A stretch of 64,000 nucleotides of DNA from Halomonas aestuarii (GCF_001886615.1 NZ_CP018139.1:310001-374000); one strand, 5' to 3'. Shown: positions 34,146 through 46,460, numbered from the stretch's first letter. Notes: a model not told the origin generated them from the letters alone. Numbers and translations: made by a program.

Positions 34146-36379
34146 GCGTCGACTCCGTCCAGCAGTTCGATGGGGGCGCGGCAGGCGATCAGGCGGCGCC
34201 GGCCCGCCGTGCGGAAGCGTACCTCGATCACCGGGTTGTCCGGATCTCCCTCCACGCCATGGATCCGGCCCTCGCCGAACACCGCATGACGCAGGACCTG
34301 ACCCACCCGGAAGTGCCCCGGCTCGAGCGCTCCGACCCCCGACTCGGCCGCCGCTGGCCTGGCCTTCGCCAGCGGCAGCGACTGGCCCAGCGACGCCAGG
34401 TAGCGCCCGACCAGTTCGGGGTCGGCCACCTCCAGCGGCGCCTCGCGCTCGGCGCCCTCCGCCTCGGCCAGGCGTCGCGCCACGCGCAGGCCATCCTCCC
34501 AGGCGGACTCTCCGATGAAGCGGCTGGGACGGTGGTCACCACCGTCATGGAGCAGCACCAGGCGCTCCCGGGCCCGGGTGATGGCCACGTAGAAGAGCCG
34601 TCGCTCCTCCTCGAGACGTGCCGGGCTCAGCGGGTTATCGCGAGTATAGTGGGGAAAGTCCTCCTCGTTGGTGCCGGCCAGCAGCACCAGCGGCCATTCG
34701 AGCCCCTTGGCCCCGTGCACGGTGGTGATCAGCACGCCGTCCTGGCGGTTCTCGACCGGCCGGCACAGCAGCTCGATGAAGCCGGCGGTGTCGTCGCCCA
34801 GCTCCCCCGCCTGCTCGACCAGCACGTCGAGCAGCCGTACGTCCTCCTCGCCCTTGTCGCGCCGGGCCGCCGCCCGCTTCAGGACCTTCTCGGCCTCCAC
34901 CGCCTCGAGCACGTGCTCGAGCAGTCGGGCCGGCGGCCAGGCGGCCAGGCGGGGCAGCTCGCAGAGCAGCGACCAGCGGCGCTTGAGGGTGCGCCGCTGG
35001 TGGGGCTTGAGCCCTTCCAGCAGGGGATCATGACGTTCGGGCCAACGCTGGGTCTCGGCCAGACGGGTGGCCAGGGCGGCGATCCGTTCCCTGGCCACGA
35101 AGGCGGTGGGATGGGCCAGCAGCAGGGTCAGATGCCCCGGATCCTGCAGCCGCCAGGGCTCCAGGGCCAGCCTCAGGTAGCCGGCCAGGGCCTCAACCAG
35201 CGGCAGGCGGAAGACGAAGCGGTCCTCCCGGGCCAGTCGAAAGGGGATGCCCTCGCGCAGCAGCGCCAGCTGCAGCGGCACCGAGAGCGCCCAGCTGCGC
35301 ACCAGCAGGCAGGCCTCGTCCAGGCCGCGGCTCAGGCGACGCCAGGCATCGAGCTCCCCGAGCAGGGCCCGGCTGCCCTGCCCCACCGCCAGTCCGGTCC
35401 GGGGATTGCCGGGGGCCGCCAGGCAGAGCTGGTCGGGGCGCCGCCTGTTGGCGTCGATGGCATGGTTGGCGGTCAGCGCCAGGGCATGGCCGTGGCGGAA
35501 GGTGGTGGAGAGCGGGTAGTCGCGGGCCTCGCCGAAGGTGGCGGTGAAGTTCTCCAGCATGGTGTCGGGATGGGCGCCGCGCCACTCGTAGATGCACTGG
35601 TTGGCATCGCCCACGGCCATCACCTCGGCCTCCCGGCCGGCGAGCAGCGCCAGGAGGCGCTGCTGGGCGGTATTGATGTCCTGGTACTCGTCGATGACCA
35701 CGTGGTCGAGGAAGCCCTGCACCCGGCGGCGCAGCGAGGCATCCTCCTCCAGGACCCGCAGCGGGCGATAGAGCAGATCGGCGAAGGTCATCAGCCCCTG
35801 CTCGGCCAGCAACCGCTCGGCATGCTCGAAGGCCGCCACGAAGTGATCGGTCCCCTCGCCGAAGTCGAGCCGACGGTGGAGCTCGGCCGGGGCCGCCATC
35901 TCGGCCTTCACCAGGCCGCAGAAGTGGGCCAGCGCCTCGAGGCGCTCGGCGTCCAGCGCCGATTCCCTGGCCTCGGGCTCCTCGGCCAGCGCGGCGAGCG
36001 TCGCCTGACGCAGCAGCCGCTCGAGCTGCCAGTCGGCGGTGAGCAGCTGGCGGGGGGGCAGCGCGCCCCAGCGGGTCAGGCTGGCGGAGAGCCGATGGCC
36101 GAGCGCGTGGAAGGTGCGCACGTCGGGCAGCGGCTGCCCGGCCGGCGCCATGGCCGCGAGCCGGGCCTGGAAGTCCTCGCGGGCCGAGCGGTTGAACATC
36201 AGCACGAGGATCCGGCCCGGGGGGACGCCCTTCGACAGCAGGTGCAGCACCCGAGCCACCATGGTGGTGGTCTTGCCAGCTCCGGCCACGGCCGCGACCC
36301 TGGCGTGCCCGCGGTCATGGGCGACCACGGCCTGCTGCTCGGGCGTCAGCGGGGGGATCGGAGACGCGTTCAGCCGCAT
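34142..36379 (-). CDS. UvrD/Rep-family superfamily-1 helicase
   Basis: A 745-residue SF1 ATP-dependent helicase. Motifs seen: Q-motif region PPLTPEQQAVVAHDRG, Walker A AVAGAGKTTTM, motif II in the form DEYQDINTAQQ, motif III GDANQCIYEWRGA, motif V TTVHGAKGLEWPLV, motif VI YVAITRARERLVL. Length is that of UvrD, but the sequence differs from UvrD and Rep (DEYQD rather than DEFQD; short N-terminus). The C-terminal extension has a Tudor-like GALEPGHFRVGQVLRHAVFGEGRI segment as in PcrA/UvrD. Start at 36379 overlaps the DUF1285 gene by 10 bases; the upstream-open frame is a shadow. Specific role unknown; DNA repair or restart likely. Confidence 0.9.
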   Translation of the reverse strand: MRLNASPIPPLTPEQQAVVAHDRGHARVAAVAGAGKTTTMVARVLHLLSKGVPPGRILVLMFNRSAREDFQARLAAMAPAGQPLPDVRTFHALGHRLSASLTRWGALPPRQLLTADWQLERLLRQATLAALAEEPEARESALDAERLEALAHFCGLVKAEMAAPAELHRRLDFGEGTDHFVAAFEHAERLLAEQGLMTFADLLYRPLRVLEEDASLRRRVQGFLDHVVIDEYQDINTAQQRLLALLAGREAEVMAVGDANQCIYEWRGAHPDTMLENFTATFGEARDYPLSTTFRHGHALALTANHAIDANRRRPDQLCLAAPGNPRTGLAVGQGSRALLGELDAWRRLSRGLDEACLLVRSWALSVPLQLALLREGIPFRLAREDRFVFRLPLVEALAGYLRLALEPWRLQDPGHLTLLLAHPTAFVARERIAALATRLAETQRWPERHDPLLEGLKPHQRRTLKRRWSLLCELPRLAAWPPARLLEHVLEAVEAEKVLKRAAARRDKGEEDVRLLDVLVEQAGELGDDTAGFIELLCRPVENRQDGVLITTVHGAKGLEWPLVLLAGTNEEDFPHYTRDNPLSPARLEEERRLFYVAITRARERLVLLHDGGDHRPSRFIGESAWEDGLRVARRLAEAEGAEREAPLEVADPELVGRYLASLGQSLPLAKARPAAAESGVGALEPGHFRVGQVLRHAVFGEGRIHGVEGDPDNPVIEVRFRTAGRRRLIACRAPIELLDGVDA

Positions 36380-36948
36380 GGGAACTCGCCGTCGGGTCGT
36401 TCGCCTTCGTGCAGCCGCCCCAGGGGCTGCCAGGCGCCATGGCTGGTCAGCCCCAGCTCGAGCATGCCCTCGCCGACCTCGCGCGTCTCGGCCTGCTCCA
36501 CCAGCCGGTAGTAGACGTTTCGCCCCAGTCGGGCGGCCAGGCCGAAGCGGACCGGCATCTCGGGCACCGTCTCCCCGGCCGGCGTCCCGCTGAGGGTGAG
36601 TCGACACGCCTCGTCGAGCCGGACCCGGTCGCCGACGTTGGTGGTGAGCCACCAGTCACCCGACGCATCGGGCTCGGCATCGACGATCAGGAAGGGACGA
36701 TCCTCGACGCGGATGCGCTGCATCTCGGCCGGCGTCACCAGCCAGTAGTCGCCATCGGGCTCGCGGCGCAGGATGGTCGACAGCAGGCGGACCAGCCGCG
36801 GGCGAGCGATCGCCGTGCCCTCATGGATCCAACGCCCATCGGCGGCGATGGTGAGGTCCATCTCGCCACGACGCTCGGGATTCCAGCGATCCACGGGGGG
36901 GATCTCGCCGTCCGGCTCGATCTGTGCCAGCAGGGGGTCGAGGGTCAT
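36370..36948 (-). CDS. DUF1285 family protein
   Basis: A 192-residue protein of the DUF1285 family, widespread in Proteobacteria. Family segments: PPVDRWNPERRGEMDLTIAADGRWIHEGTAIARPRLVRLLSTILRRE, DYWLVTPAEMQRIRVEDRPFLIVDAE and VRFGLAARLGRNVYYRLVE. The pattern is two small beta-barrel modules, structurally related to translocation or binding proteins according to solved family members; function is unknown. It overlaps the helicase gene downstream by 10 bases and lies 33 bases after tatD's stop, so it is in the same transcriptional run. Confidence 0.9.
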   Translation of the reverse strand: MTLDPLLAQIEPDGEIPPVDRWNPERRGEMDLTIAADGRWIHEGTAIARPRLVRLLSTILRREPDGDYWLVTPAEMQRIRVEDRPFLIVDAEPDASGDWWLTTNVGDRVRLDEACRLTLSGTPAGETVPEMPVRFGLAARLGRNVYYRLVEQAETREVGEGMLELGLTSHGAWQPLGRLHEGERPDGEFPCG

Positions 36949-36981
36949 GGTGGCGGCCTCCGTCGGTTGCCTCTCCCGAGC

Positions 36982-37827
36982 CTAGACCAGGCCGGAGCGG
37001 GAAAGGGCCTCGCGGACGCTCGCCGACGCCTCGGGGACCGCCGCACGGAACAGTCGATAGAAGTTGGCGGTGGTCTGGGCGCCGACCTCCTCGACGCTGA
37101 TGCCCCGGGCATCGGCGATGCACTCGGCCACTTCCACCACCCAGGCAGGCTCGTTGGGCTTGCCGCGATGCGGCACCGGGGCCAGGTAGGGGCTGTCGGT
37201 CTCGACCAGCAGCCGGTCCAGGGGCACCCGCCGCGCCACCTCGCGCAGCGATTCGGCATTGCGGAAGGTCACGATGCCGGACAGCGAGATGTAGAAGCCG
37301 TGCCGCACCGCCTCCCGGGCCATGTCGAGATCCTCGGTGAAGCAGTGCAGGACTCCGCCCACGGCCGGGTCGCTGTGCTCCCGGATCAGGGCCAGGGTGT
37401 CCTCGCGGGCCTCGCGGGTGTGGATGATGACCGGCAGCTCCAGCTCGGTGGCGGCGATCAGCTGGCGACGGAAGCGTTCCAGCTGCACGTCACGAGACGG
37501 CACCTTGTCCGGCGCCTTGTCGAGATAGTGATAGTCCAGGCCGCACTCGCCGATGGCCACGGCGCCGAAGCGCTCGGCCGCCTCGGTGATCGCCGCCACG
37601 TCCGGCTCCTCCTCCAGCCGCTGGAGGGGATGGACCCCGGCGCTGATCGCCACGTCGTCATGGGCGCGGCTGATCTCGGCCAGGGTCGGCATGTCCTCCA
37701 GGGTCACGGCGATGGCCAGGAACTGGCGCACGTCACGGGCGCGGGCCGCCTCGAGGGCGGCGGCGAGATCGCCGCCGTGGGTGCCGGGATCGAGTCGGTC
37801 GAGATGACAGTGGGAGTCGACGAACAT
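36982..37827 (-). CDS. TatD-family metal-dependent hydrolase (YcfH type)
   Basis: A 281-residue TatD-type TIM-barrel hydrolase, cytoplasmic. The metal-binding motif MFVDSHCHLDRL is at the very N-terminus; other family blocks are AISAGVHPLQ, AIGECGLDYHYLDKAPDKVPSRDVQLERF, PVIIHTREAREDTLALI, GVLHCFTEDLDMAREAV and LLVETDSPYLAPVPHRGKPNEPAWV. In gammaproteobacteria this gene usually follows holB and pilZ, as here, and is the YcfH paralogue rather than TatD itself. Family members have DNase or D-aminoacyl-tRNA deacylase-like activities reported; I do not assign a substrate. Confidence 0.92.
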   Translation of the reverse strand: MFVDSHCHLDRLDPGTHGGDLAAALEAARARDVRQFLAIAVTLEDMPTLAEISRAHDDVAISAGVHPLQRLEEEPDVAAITEAAERFGAVAIGECGLDYHYLDKAPDKVPSRDVQLERFRRQLIAATELELPVIIHTREAREDTLALIREHSDPAVGGVLHCFTEDLDMAREAVRHGFYISLSGIVTFRNAESLREVARRVPLDRLLVETDSPYLAPVPHRGKPNEPAWVVEVAECIADARGISVEEVGAQTTANFYRLFRAAVPEASASVREALSRSGLV

Positions 37828-37878
37828 GCAGAGGGGTACCGAAGTCGGAAAGTGGATTCAGGGAAGCGGACCGGAGCG

Positions 37879-38214
37879 TCAGAGGGTGTAGGTCGGGGCG
37901 CCCTTGTCCAGCTGGCCGGCCAGCAGGGTCTCGATGCGGTCGCGCACGGCCTGGTCCTCGGCGCTGAAGTGGATGCCGATACCGGGGACCCGGCGGCCGG
38001 CCACGCCCTCGGGCGAGACCCAGACCACCTGGCCGGTGACCGGCACCCGCTCCTCGTCGCCGGGCAGCATGAGCAGCAGGAAGACCTCCTGCCCCAGTTC
38101 GTAGCGTTCGCGGGTGGGCACGAAGATGCCGCCGCGCTCGAGCACCGGCATGTAGGCCGAGAGCAGGGTCGGGACATCCTGGATCGTCAGGGAGAGCGCT
38201 TTCTGTGCGGCCAT
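37879..38214 (-). CDS. pilZ: PilZ-domain protein
   Basis: A 111-residue protein of the PilZ type that in Pseudomonas is needed for type IV pilus assembly. The start at 38214 is chosen for MAAQKALSLTIQDVPTLLSAYMP; the frame is open upstream but lies in holB's shadow. It has FVPTRERYELGQEVFLLLMLPGDEERVPVTGQVVWVSP and GIGIHFS. Like P. aeruginosa PilZ itself, it lacks the RxxxR motif needed to bind cyclic di-GMP (RERYE region only partly resembles it), so it is likely a protein-protein adaptor. Lies between holB (13 bases) and tatD. Confidence 0.88.
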   Translation of the reverse strand: MAAQKALSLTIQDVPTLLSAYMPVLERGGIFVPTRERYELGQEVFLLLMLPGDEERVPVTGQVVWVSPEGVAGRRVPGIGIHFSAEDQAVRDRIETLLAGQLDKGAPTYTL

Positions 38215-38227
38215 GGTGCCTCCATTC

Positions 38228-40897
<2,670 letters not shown>

Positions 40898-40909
40898 GCG
40901 GTTCCTCGT

Positions 40910-41731
40910 TCAGTCATCAAGCCGGGTCGGATAGCCCAGCACATCATGGGCCTCGGCCTGCAGGCGGCGATGGTCCTGCCCGAGGGTCCAGCGCTGCAAT
41001 GCCCTGCCCCGTGCATCGTCCAGCCTGACCACAGGCCAGAGGCCCTGCAGCGAGTTGCCCAGCCACAGGGCCTCGACCCGCTCCAGGGCCTCGGGGAAGG
41101 CGTCCACCTCGCGGATCGGCAGCCGCTCGAGCAGGGCCGCCCGCAGGGTGCCGGCCACGCCGCAGCGATCGAGCCGCGGGGTCTCCAGCAGGCCGTTGCG
41201 CTGCCAGAAGAGGTTCATGCAGGTGGCCTCCACCAGACGCCCCTCGCTGTCGCAGAGCAGGCCCTCCGCCGTGTCGGCATCCGCCCACTCGGCCCGGGCC
41301 AGTACGTTCTCGAGTCGATTCAGGTGCTTGATCCCGGCCAGGGCCGGCTGGATGCCCAGCCGCAGCCGGCAGTGGCGCACCCGCACCCCCTGGCGCCAAC
41401 GTGGCGGGCTGGGCATGAACGGCGCCAGTCGCCAGCGCAGTCGGGGCTCGGGGGGATCGGGGGGCGCATAGCCGCGACCGCCGCTGCCCCGGGTCAGCAT
41501 CAGCTTGAGGACCGAGAGCCCCTCGGGGGCCTCGGCCAGCGGTCGCGCCAGCCGGGCCGGGTCCGGACGGGGAATCCCCAGCCCCCGGCAGCCTCGAGCC
41601 AGGCGCGCCAAGTGCTCCTCCCACAGCAGGGGGCGACCATCGCGCACCAGTACGGTCTCGAAGAGGCCATCCCCGTAGGCGACGCCACGGTCCTCGAATG
41701 GCCAGCCGTCCTCCGCCGCCTCAGCCGTCAC
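40910..41731 (-). CDS. pabC: Aminodeoxychorismate lyase
   Basis: A 273-residue class-IV PLP enzyme that releases pyruvate from 4-amino-4-deoxychorismate to give p-aminobenzoate for folate. Signature segments: DRGVAYGDGLFETVLVRDG, the PLP lysine region AGIKHLNRLENVLARAEW, EGLLCDSEGRLVEATCMNLFW, and LDRCGVAGTLRAALLERL. The start is GTG at 41731 with GGGAG 5 bases upstream; no ATG exists before the conserved DRG motif. Placed 15 bases after fabF as in many gammaproteobacteria. Confidence 0.93.
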   Translation of the reverse strand: MTAEAAEDGWPFEDRGVAYGDGLFETVLVRDGRPLLWEEHLARLARGCRGLGIPRPDPARLARPLAEAPEGLSVLKLMLTRGSGGRGYAPPDPPEPRLRWRLAPFMPSPPRWRQGVRVRHCRLRLGIQPALAGIKHLNRLENVLARAEWADADTAEGLLCDSEGRLVEATCMNLFWQRNGLLETPRLDRCGVAGTLRAALLERLPIREVDAFPEALERVEALWLGNSLQGLWPVVRLDDARGRALQRWTLGQDHRRLQAEAHDVLGYPTRLDD

Positions 41732-41746
41732 GACGCTCCCCCGGGC

Positions 41747-42985
41747 TCACACCCTGCTGAAGACCAGTGTGCCGTTGGTGCCGCCGAAACCGAAGGAGTT
41801 CGAGAGGCTGACGTCGATCTTCATCTCGCGAGCGGTGTGCGGCACGTAGTCGAGGTTGCAGCCCTCCTGGGGGGTGTCCAGGTTGATCGTCGGCGGTGCC
41901 ACCTGATCGCGGATCGCCAGCACGCTGAACACCGCCTCCACGGCACCGGCGGCGCCCAGCAGGTGACCGATCATCGACTTGGTGGAGCTCACCGCGACCG
42001 ACTTGGCGGCCTCGCCCATCACCTTCTCGACGGCACGGCTCTCGGCGAGGTCGCCGGCCGCGGTGGAGGTGCCGTGGGCATTGATGTAGTCGACGGCCGA
42101 GGGATCGATGCCGGCATCCTGGATGGCGTTGCGCATAGACCGGGCGGCCCCGCGGCCATCTTCCGGCGGCGCCGTCATGTGGTAGGCATCATCGCTCATG
42201 CCGAAGCCGGTGAGCTCGGCATAGATGGTCGCCCCGCGGGCCTTCGCCTGCTCGTACTCCTCGAGCACGACCACGCCGGCGCCGTCGGAGAGCACGAAGC
42301 CATCACGGTCACGATCCCAGGGGCGGCTCGCCGCTTCAGGGTCATCGTTGCGGGTGGAGAGCGCCCGGGCTGCCGAGAAGCCCCCGAGGCCCAGGGGCGT
42401 GGTCGCCATCTCGGCACCGCCGCAGACCATCACGTCGGCATCGCCGTAGGCGATGGTGCGGGCGCTGTAGCCGATGTTGTGGGTCCCGGTGGTGCAGGCC
42501 GTAGTGATCGCGATGTTGGGGCCGCGGAAACCATGCTGGATCGCCAGGTTGCCGGAGATCATGTTGATGATCGAGCCCGGCACGAAGAACGGCGAGATCC
42601 GCCGCGCCCCGCCCTTGAGCAGGGCATTGTGGTTGTGCTCGATCATCGGCAGACCGCCGATCCCGGAGCCGATGGCCACCCCGATGCGATCGGCGTTCTC
42701 CTCGGTGCACTCGATGCCCGCATCGGCGATCGCCTGGGCGCCCGCCGCCATCCCGTACTGGATGAACAGGTCCATCTTGCGGGCTTCCTTCGGATTGAGA
42801 TACGGACTGATGTCGAAATCCTTCACCGACCCGCCGAAGCGCGTGTTGAAGGCGCTGACATCGAAGTGTTCGATGGGAGTGACACCGCTCTTGCCGGCCA
42901 GAATGCTGGCCCAGCTCTCCTTGACGGTATTCCCCACCGGCGTGACCAGACCGAGCCCGGTCACCACAACCCTTCTACGAGCCAT
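41747..42985 (-). CDS. fabF: 3-oxoacyl-[acyl-carrier-protein] synthase II
   Basis: A 412-residue KAS II, which condenses malonyl-ACP with acyl-ACP in fatty-acid elongation. Start chosen at 42985 ([12 protein letters not shown]): GGAGGA is 6 bases upstream, whereas the ATG two codons earlier abuts it. Catalytic elements: cysteine in [11 protein letters not shown], histidines in [11 protein letters not shown] and [10 protein letters not shown], plus the terminal [15 protein letters not shown]. Separated from acpP by about 200 bases containing a strong hairpin. Confidence 0.97.
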   Translation of the reverse strand: MARRRVVVTGLGLVTPVGNTVKESWASILAGKSGVTPIEHFDVSAFNTRFGGSVKDFDISPYLNPKEARKMDLFIQYGMAAGAQAIADAGIECTEENADRIGVAIGSGIGGLPMIEHNHNALLKGGARRISPFFVPGSIINMISGNLAIQHGFRGPNIAITTACTTGTHNIGYSARTIAYGDADVMVCGGAEMATTPLGLGGFSAARALSTRNDDPEAASRPWDRDRDGFVLSDGAGVVVLEEYEQAKARGATIYAELTGFGMSDDAYHMTAPPEDGRGAARSMRNAIQDAGIDPSAVDYINAHGTSTAAGDLAESRAVEKVMGEAAKSVAVSSTKSMIGHLLGAAGAVEAVFSVLAIRDQVAPPTINLDTPQEGCNLDYVPHTAREMKIDVSLSNSFGFGGTNGTLVFSRV

Positions 42986-43103
42986 CAGCATTCCTCCAGA
43001 CAACCTTGGTGACACGACCCCGCTCCGGGGTCGTCATTGCGCGCATTATACCCGAGTCTCCCCGACCTGTGCGGGCTCGGCAAGCTCCTGTCGCACATAG
43101 CAC

Positions 43104-43134
43104 GAGAGCCGTCCTGCCACAGCAGGACGGCTCT
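43104..43134 (-). terminator. Strong hairpin between acpP and fabF
   Basis: A 13-bp perfect stem AGAGCCGTCCTGC / GCAGGACGGCTCT (43105-43117 and 43122-43134) with a 4-base loop, about 50 bases past the acpP stop on the - strand. The downstream sequence (CGTGCTATG) has no U tract, so it may be a partial terminator or an RNA-stabilising end that lets acpP mRNA accumulate above fabF. Confidence 0.65.
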
Positions 43135-43184
43135 CCACGGGGCCACGGCCCCGGACGCCTCAGCAAGCGGTATCGACCGCCACC

Positions 43185-43418
43185 TTACTGGTGGGCGTTG
43201 ACGTAGTCGATGGCTTCCTGAACGGTGGTGATCTTCTCGGCTTCCTCGTCGGGAATCTCGGTGTCGAACTCCTCTTCGAGCGCCATCACCAGCTCGACGG
43301 TATCCAGGGAATCGGCGCCGAGATCCTCGGTGAAGGAAGAGGAGTTCTGGATGTCTTCTTCCTTGACGTTCAGACGCTCGGCTACAACCTTCTTCACGCG
43401 CTCTTCGATGGTGCTCAT
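43185..43418 (-). CDS. acpP: Acyl carrier protein
   Basis: A 77-residue ACP, very acidic. The phosphopantetheine attachment serine is in [19 protein letters not shown]-terminus [23 protein letters not shown] and C-terminus [16 protein letters not shown] are standard. It carries growing acyl chains for fatty acid, lipid A and other synthesis. AT-richer codons (GAA, TCT) than neighbours reflect strong expression. Followed by a hairpin before fabF. Confidence 0.98.
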   Translation of the reverse strand: MSTIEERVKKVVAERLNVKEEDIQNSSSFTEDLGADSLDTVELVMALEEEFDTEIPDEEAEKITTVQEAIDYVNAHQ

Positions 43419-43550
43419 TATGACGTACTCCAGTCGTTCACATTGGCCGTTCGGAAACCAGCCGTTAAAGTTCCAGATCCCGCTAGCCGGAAGCTGCGGG
43501 GTAGTTTATAGACGCCCCGAGGTCGGCGCAACCGCCTCCCCCCGGAGGCT

Positions 43551-44294
43551 TCAACGCATGTTCATGCCACCGTTGACATGCAGGGTCTCGCCGGTGATGT
43601 AGCCCGACGTCTCGCCGGTCAGAAAGCCCACCGCTGCCGCGATCTCTTCGGGCTCACCGAGCCGTGAAAGGGGAATCTGGCCGAGCAGCATCTTGTGCTG
43701 CTCTTCCGGAAGCGACTCCGTCATGTCGGTGGCGATGAAGCCGGGTGCCACCGCATTGACGGTGATGGCGCGCGAGGCGACCTCACGGGCCAGGGCTCGG
43801 GTGAAACCTTCCATGCCCGCCTTGGCGGCGGCATAGTTGGTCTGCCCCAGGTTGCCCATGGTGGCCACCACCGAGCTGATCGAGACGATGCGCCCGAAGC
43901 GGGCCCGGGTCATGCCGCGCAGGCAGGCCTTGCTGACGCGATAGACGGACTTGAGGTTGGTGTCGATCACCGAATCCCACTCGTCCTCCTTCATGCGCAT
44001 CAGCAGGTTGTCGCGGGTAATCCCGGCGTTGTTGACCAGGATGGTGGGGGCACCAAACTCGTCGGTGACCGCCTTGACCAGGGCATCGACGCTGGCCTGG
44101 TCGGTGACGTCCAGCTTGCGGCCTGCCCCTTCGATGCCCGCCTCGGCGAGGTCGGCGCCGATCCGCTCGGCACCGGCATCGCTGGTGGCGGTGCCGATCA
44201 CGATGCGACCCTGGCGGCCCAGCTCGTGGGCGATGGCGCGGCCGATGCCGCGACTGGCCCCGGTGATCAGGGCGACTCTACGCTCGGTTGTCAT
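43551..44294 (-). CDS. fabG: 3-oxoacyl-[acyl-carrier-protein] reductase
   Basis: A 247-residue NADPH-dependent short-chain reductase. Cofactor motif TGASRGIGRAIA, NNAGITRDNLLMRMKEDEWD, catalytic Ser in VSISSVVATMGN, YxxxK in NYAAAKAGMEGF, and the closing ETSGYITGETLHVNGGMNM are all FabG-specific. It reduces beta-ketoacyl-ACP in each elongation cycle. Lies 48 bases after fabD and 132 bases before acpP. Confidence 0.97.
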   Translation of the reverse strand: MTTERRVALITGASRGIGRAIAHELGRQGRIVIGTATSDAGAERIGADLAEAGIEGAGRKLDVTDQASVDALVKAVTDEFGAPTILVNNAGITRDNLLMRMKEDEWDSVIDTNLKSVYRVSKACLRGMTRARFGRIVSISSVVATMGNLGQTNYAAAKAGMEGFTRALAREVASRAITVNAVAPGFIATDMTESLPEEQHKMLLGQIPLSRLGEPEEIAAAVGFLTGETSGYITGETLHVNGGMNMR

Positions 44295-44342
44295 GGTCTC
44301 TTCCGTCTACGTCCGAGAGATGGATCGGCCATTGGCCGACGG

Positions 44343-45296
44343 TCACTGGCCGGCGGCTTCCCTGGCCAGTTCGAGGGCCGCGGAGAGGCTGTCCGGATCG
44401 TTGACCGCCAGCCCCTTGCTGCCCCGTGCAATTCGCTTGTTGAGCCCGGTGAGCACCTTGCCCGGCCCGCACTCGATGAACACTTCGGCCCCCTTGCCGG
44501 TCATCGCCTCGATGCAGGAGGTCCAGCGTACCGGCTGATAGAGCTGCTCGACCAGCCGGGTGCGCAGGGTCGAAACATCGGCATGGGCCTGGGCATCGAC
44601 GTTCTGGTAGACCGTGTATCGCGGCGAGCGCAGCTCGATCTCCTCCATGGCCGCGGCCAGGCGCTCGGCGGCCGGACGCATCAGGTCACAGTGGGACGGC
44701 ACCGAGACCGGCAGCGGCATGGCACGCTTCGCCCCGGCCTCCTGGCACGCCACGATGGCACGGTCGACGGCGGCCCTGCTGCCGGCGATCACCACCTGCC
44801 CCGGGGCATTGTAGTTGACCGCGGCAACCACGTCGCCGTCGGCTGCGTCGACGCAGGCCTGCTCGACGGCGGCATCGTCCAGGCCGAGAATCGCCGCCAT
44901 GGCGCCCTCGCCCGCGGGAACCGCCGCCTGCATCGCCTCGCCACGCAGTTTCACCAGTCGCACGCCCTCGGCGAAGGTCAGGGCGCCAGCGCACACCAGG
45001 GCACTGTACTCGCCCAGGCTGTGGCCGGCCATGGCGCCGGGCCGCGGCCCCTCCAGCTCCTGCCAGACGCGCCAGACGGCGACGCTGGAGGTGAGCAGCG
45101 CCGGCTGGGTGCAGGCCGTGGCATTCAGCGACTCGGCCGGCCCCTCCTGGACCACCTGCCAGAGGTCGTAGCCCAGGGCGTCGGAGGCCTCCTCGAAGGT
45201 GGTGCGCACCACGCTGTAGCGCTCTGCCAGCTCGCGCAGCATGCCGATCTGCTGCGAGCCCTGCCCGGGAAAGATGAGGGCAAGGGATTGTGTCAT
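44343..45296 (-). CDS. fabD: Malonyl-CoA:ACP transacylase
   Basis: A 317-residue malonyl transferase that loads malonate onto ACP. Key motifs: LALIFPGQGSQQIGML, nucleophile serine in AGHSLGEYSALVCAGAL, catalytic histidine in VPSHCDLM, and KAFFECGPGKVL-like VFIECGPGKVLTGLNKR. The ATG at 45296 is preferred; the GTG three codons earlier lies inside its AAGGTGA ribosome site. Lies 5 bases after plsX's stop. Confidence 0.96.
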   Translation of the reverse strand: MTQSLALIFPGQGSQQIGMLRELAERYSVVRTTFEEASDALGYDLWQVVQEGPAESLNATACTQPALLTSSVAVWRVWQELEGPRPGAMAGHSLGEYSALVCAGALTFAEGVRLVKLRGEAMQAAVPAGEGAMAAILGLDDAAVEQACVDAADGDVVAAVNYNAPGQVVIAGSRAAVDRAIVACQEAGAKRAMPLPVSVPSHCDLMRPAAERLAAAMEEIELRSPRYTVYQNVDAQAHADVSTLRTRLVEQLYQPVRWTSCIEAMTGKGAEVFIECGPGKVLTGLNKRIARGSKGLAVNDPDSLSAALELAREAAGQ

Positions 45297-45301
45297 GTCG
45301 A

Positions 45302-46423
45302 TCACCTTTGCGCTTGTTGACTGTCGTCGACGCCGGTCGCGCCCGGCAGGATGGGCCCCTCTGGCCCGGATCCGCTCTCGACTCGGCCGACGTCGGCCGA
45401 ATCGACAGAGGACCGGCGATGGTCCAGTTCGGCGGCCAGGCGGCTCGGCAGGTCATGGCTCACCTCGTTCACCGCCCGCTGGACCGCGAAGCGGAACCCC
45501 ATCGCGTCGGCACCGCCGTGGCTCTTGACCACGATGCCGGAAAGGCCGAGCAGGCTGGCCCCATTGTAGCGGACGGGGTCGAGTTCGCCCTTGAGGCGCC
45601 GCAGCGCCGGACGGGCCAGCAGCCCCACCAGCCGGCTGCTCCAGTGGGCCTCGAAGGTCGCCTGCACCCGTTCCACCAGCAACCGCGCCAGGCCCTCGCT
45701 GGCCTTGAGCACGGCGTTGCCGACGAAGCCGTCGCAGACCACCACGTCCGCGGCGCCGCTGAAGATCCCGTCCCCCTCCACGTAGCCAAGGTAGGCGATG
45801 CCGGGATGCCGACGCAGCCAGGCATCCGCGGCCCGCACGCTGTTGGTGCCCTTGGTGCCCTCGACGCCGACGTTGAGCAGAGCCACCCGCGGCGCTTCCA
45901 GGCCGTCCACATGACGCGCCATGACCTCTCCCATCAGGGCGAAGTCGATGAGCCGCGCGGCACTCGCCTCGACGTTGGCGCCCAGGTCGAGCAGGTAGCA
46001 GCGCCCCCGATCCCGGGTGGGAATGGCGGTGCTGATGGCCGGCCGCGGGATGCCCGCCACCGTGCCCAGCGCGCGGCGCGCCAGGGCCATCAGGGCCCCG
46101 GTATTGCCGGCGCTGACCCCGGCTTGGGCGTCACCGTCGGCGATGCAGTCGAGCATCCTGGCCATGCTGGTGTCGGCCCCGTGTCGCAGCGCCTCGCGAG
46201 GTCGCTGCGCCTGCTCGACCACCCCCGGCGCGTCGCTGACCTGCAGACGCGACGCCGCCGCGGCCAGCGGCCGCGGCAGGCGGGAGATCTCGTCCTTCAG
46301 CCGCTCGGCGGGGCCGAACAGCCTCAGCTCGAGATCGGGGTCGGCAAGGACCGCTTCGGCGGACCCCATGACGGCGGGGCGGGGACCGAGGTCCCCGCCC
46401 ATCGCATCGATGGCGATCCGCAT
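45302..46423 (-). CDS. plsX: Phosphate acyltransferase
   Basis: A 373-residue PlsX, which makes acyl-phosphate from acyl-ACP for phospholipid synthesis. [20 protein letters not shown] at the start, [79 protein letters not shown] and [25 protein letters not shown] cover the family blocks. The C-terminus runs about 35 residues past the usual end with a Ser/Asp/Gly-rich tail ([18 protein letters not shown]), probably disordered. Confidence 0.96.
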   Translation of the reverse strand: MRIAIDAMGGDLGPRPAVMGSAEAVLADPDLELRLFGPAERLKDEISRLPRPLAAAASRLQVSDAPGVVEQAQRPREALRHGADTSMARMLDCIADGDAQAGVSAGNTGALMALARRALGTVAGIPRPAISTAIPTRDRGRCYLLDLGANVEASAARLIDFALMGEVMARHVDGLEAPRVALLNVGVEGTKGTNSVRAADAWLRRHPGIAYLGYVEGDGIFSGAADVVVCDGFVGNAVLKASEGLARLLVERVQATFEAHWSSRLVGLLARPALRRLKGELDPVRYNGASLLGLSGIVVKSHGGADAMGFRFAVQRAVNEVSHDLPSRLAAELDHRRSSVDSADVGRVESGSGPEGPILPGATGVDDSQQAQR

Positions 46424-46460
46424 CTCAACGGCCTGCCATTACCACCCGGTCGTCATCGCC

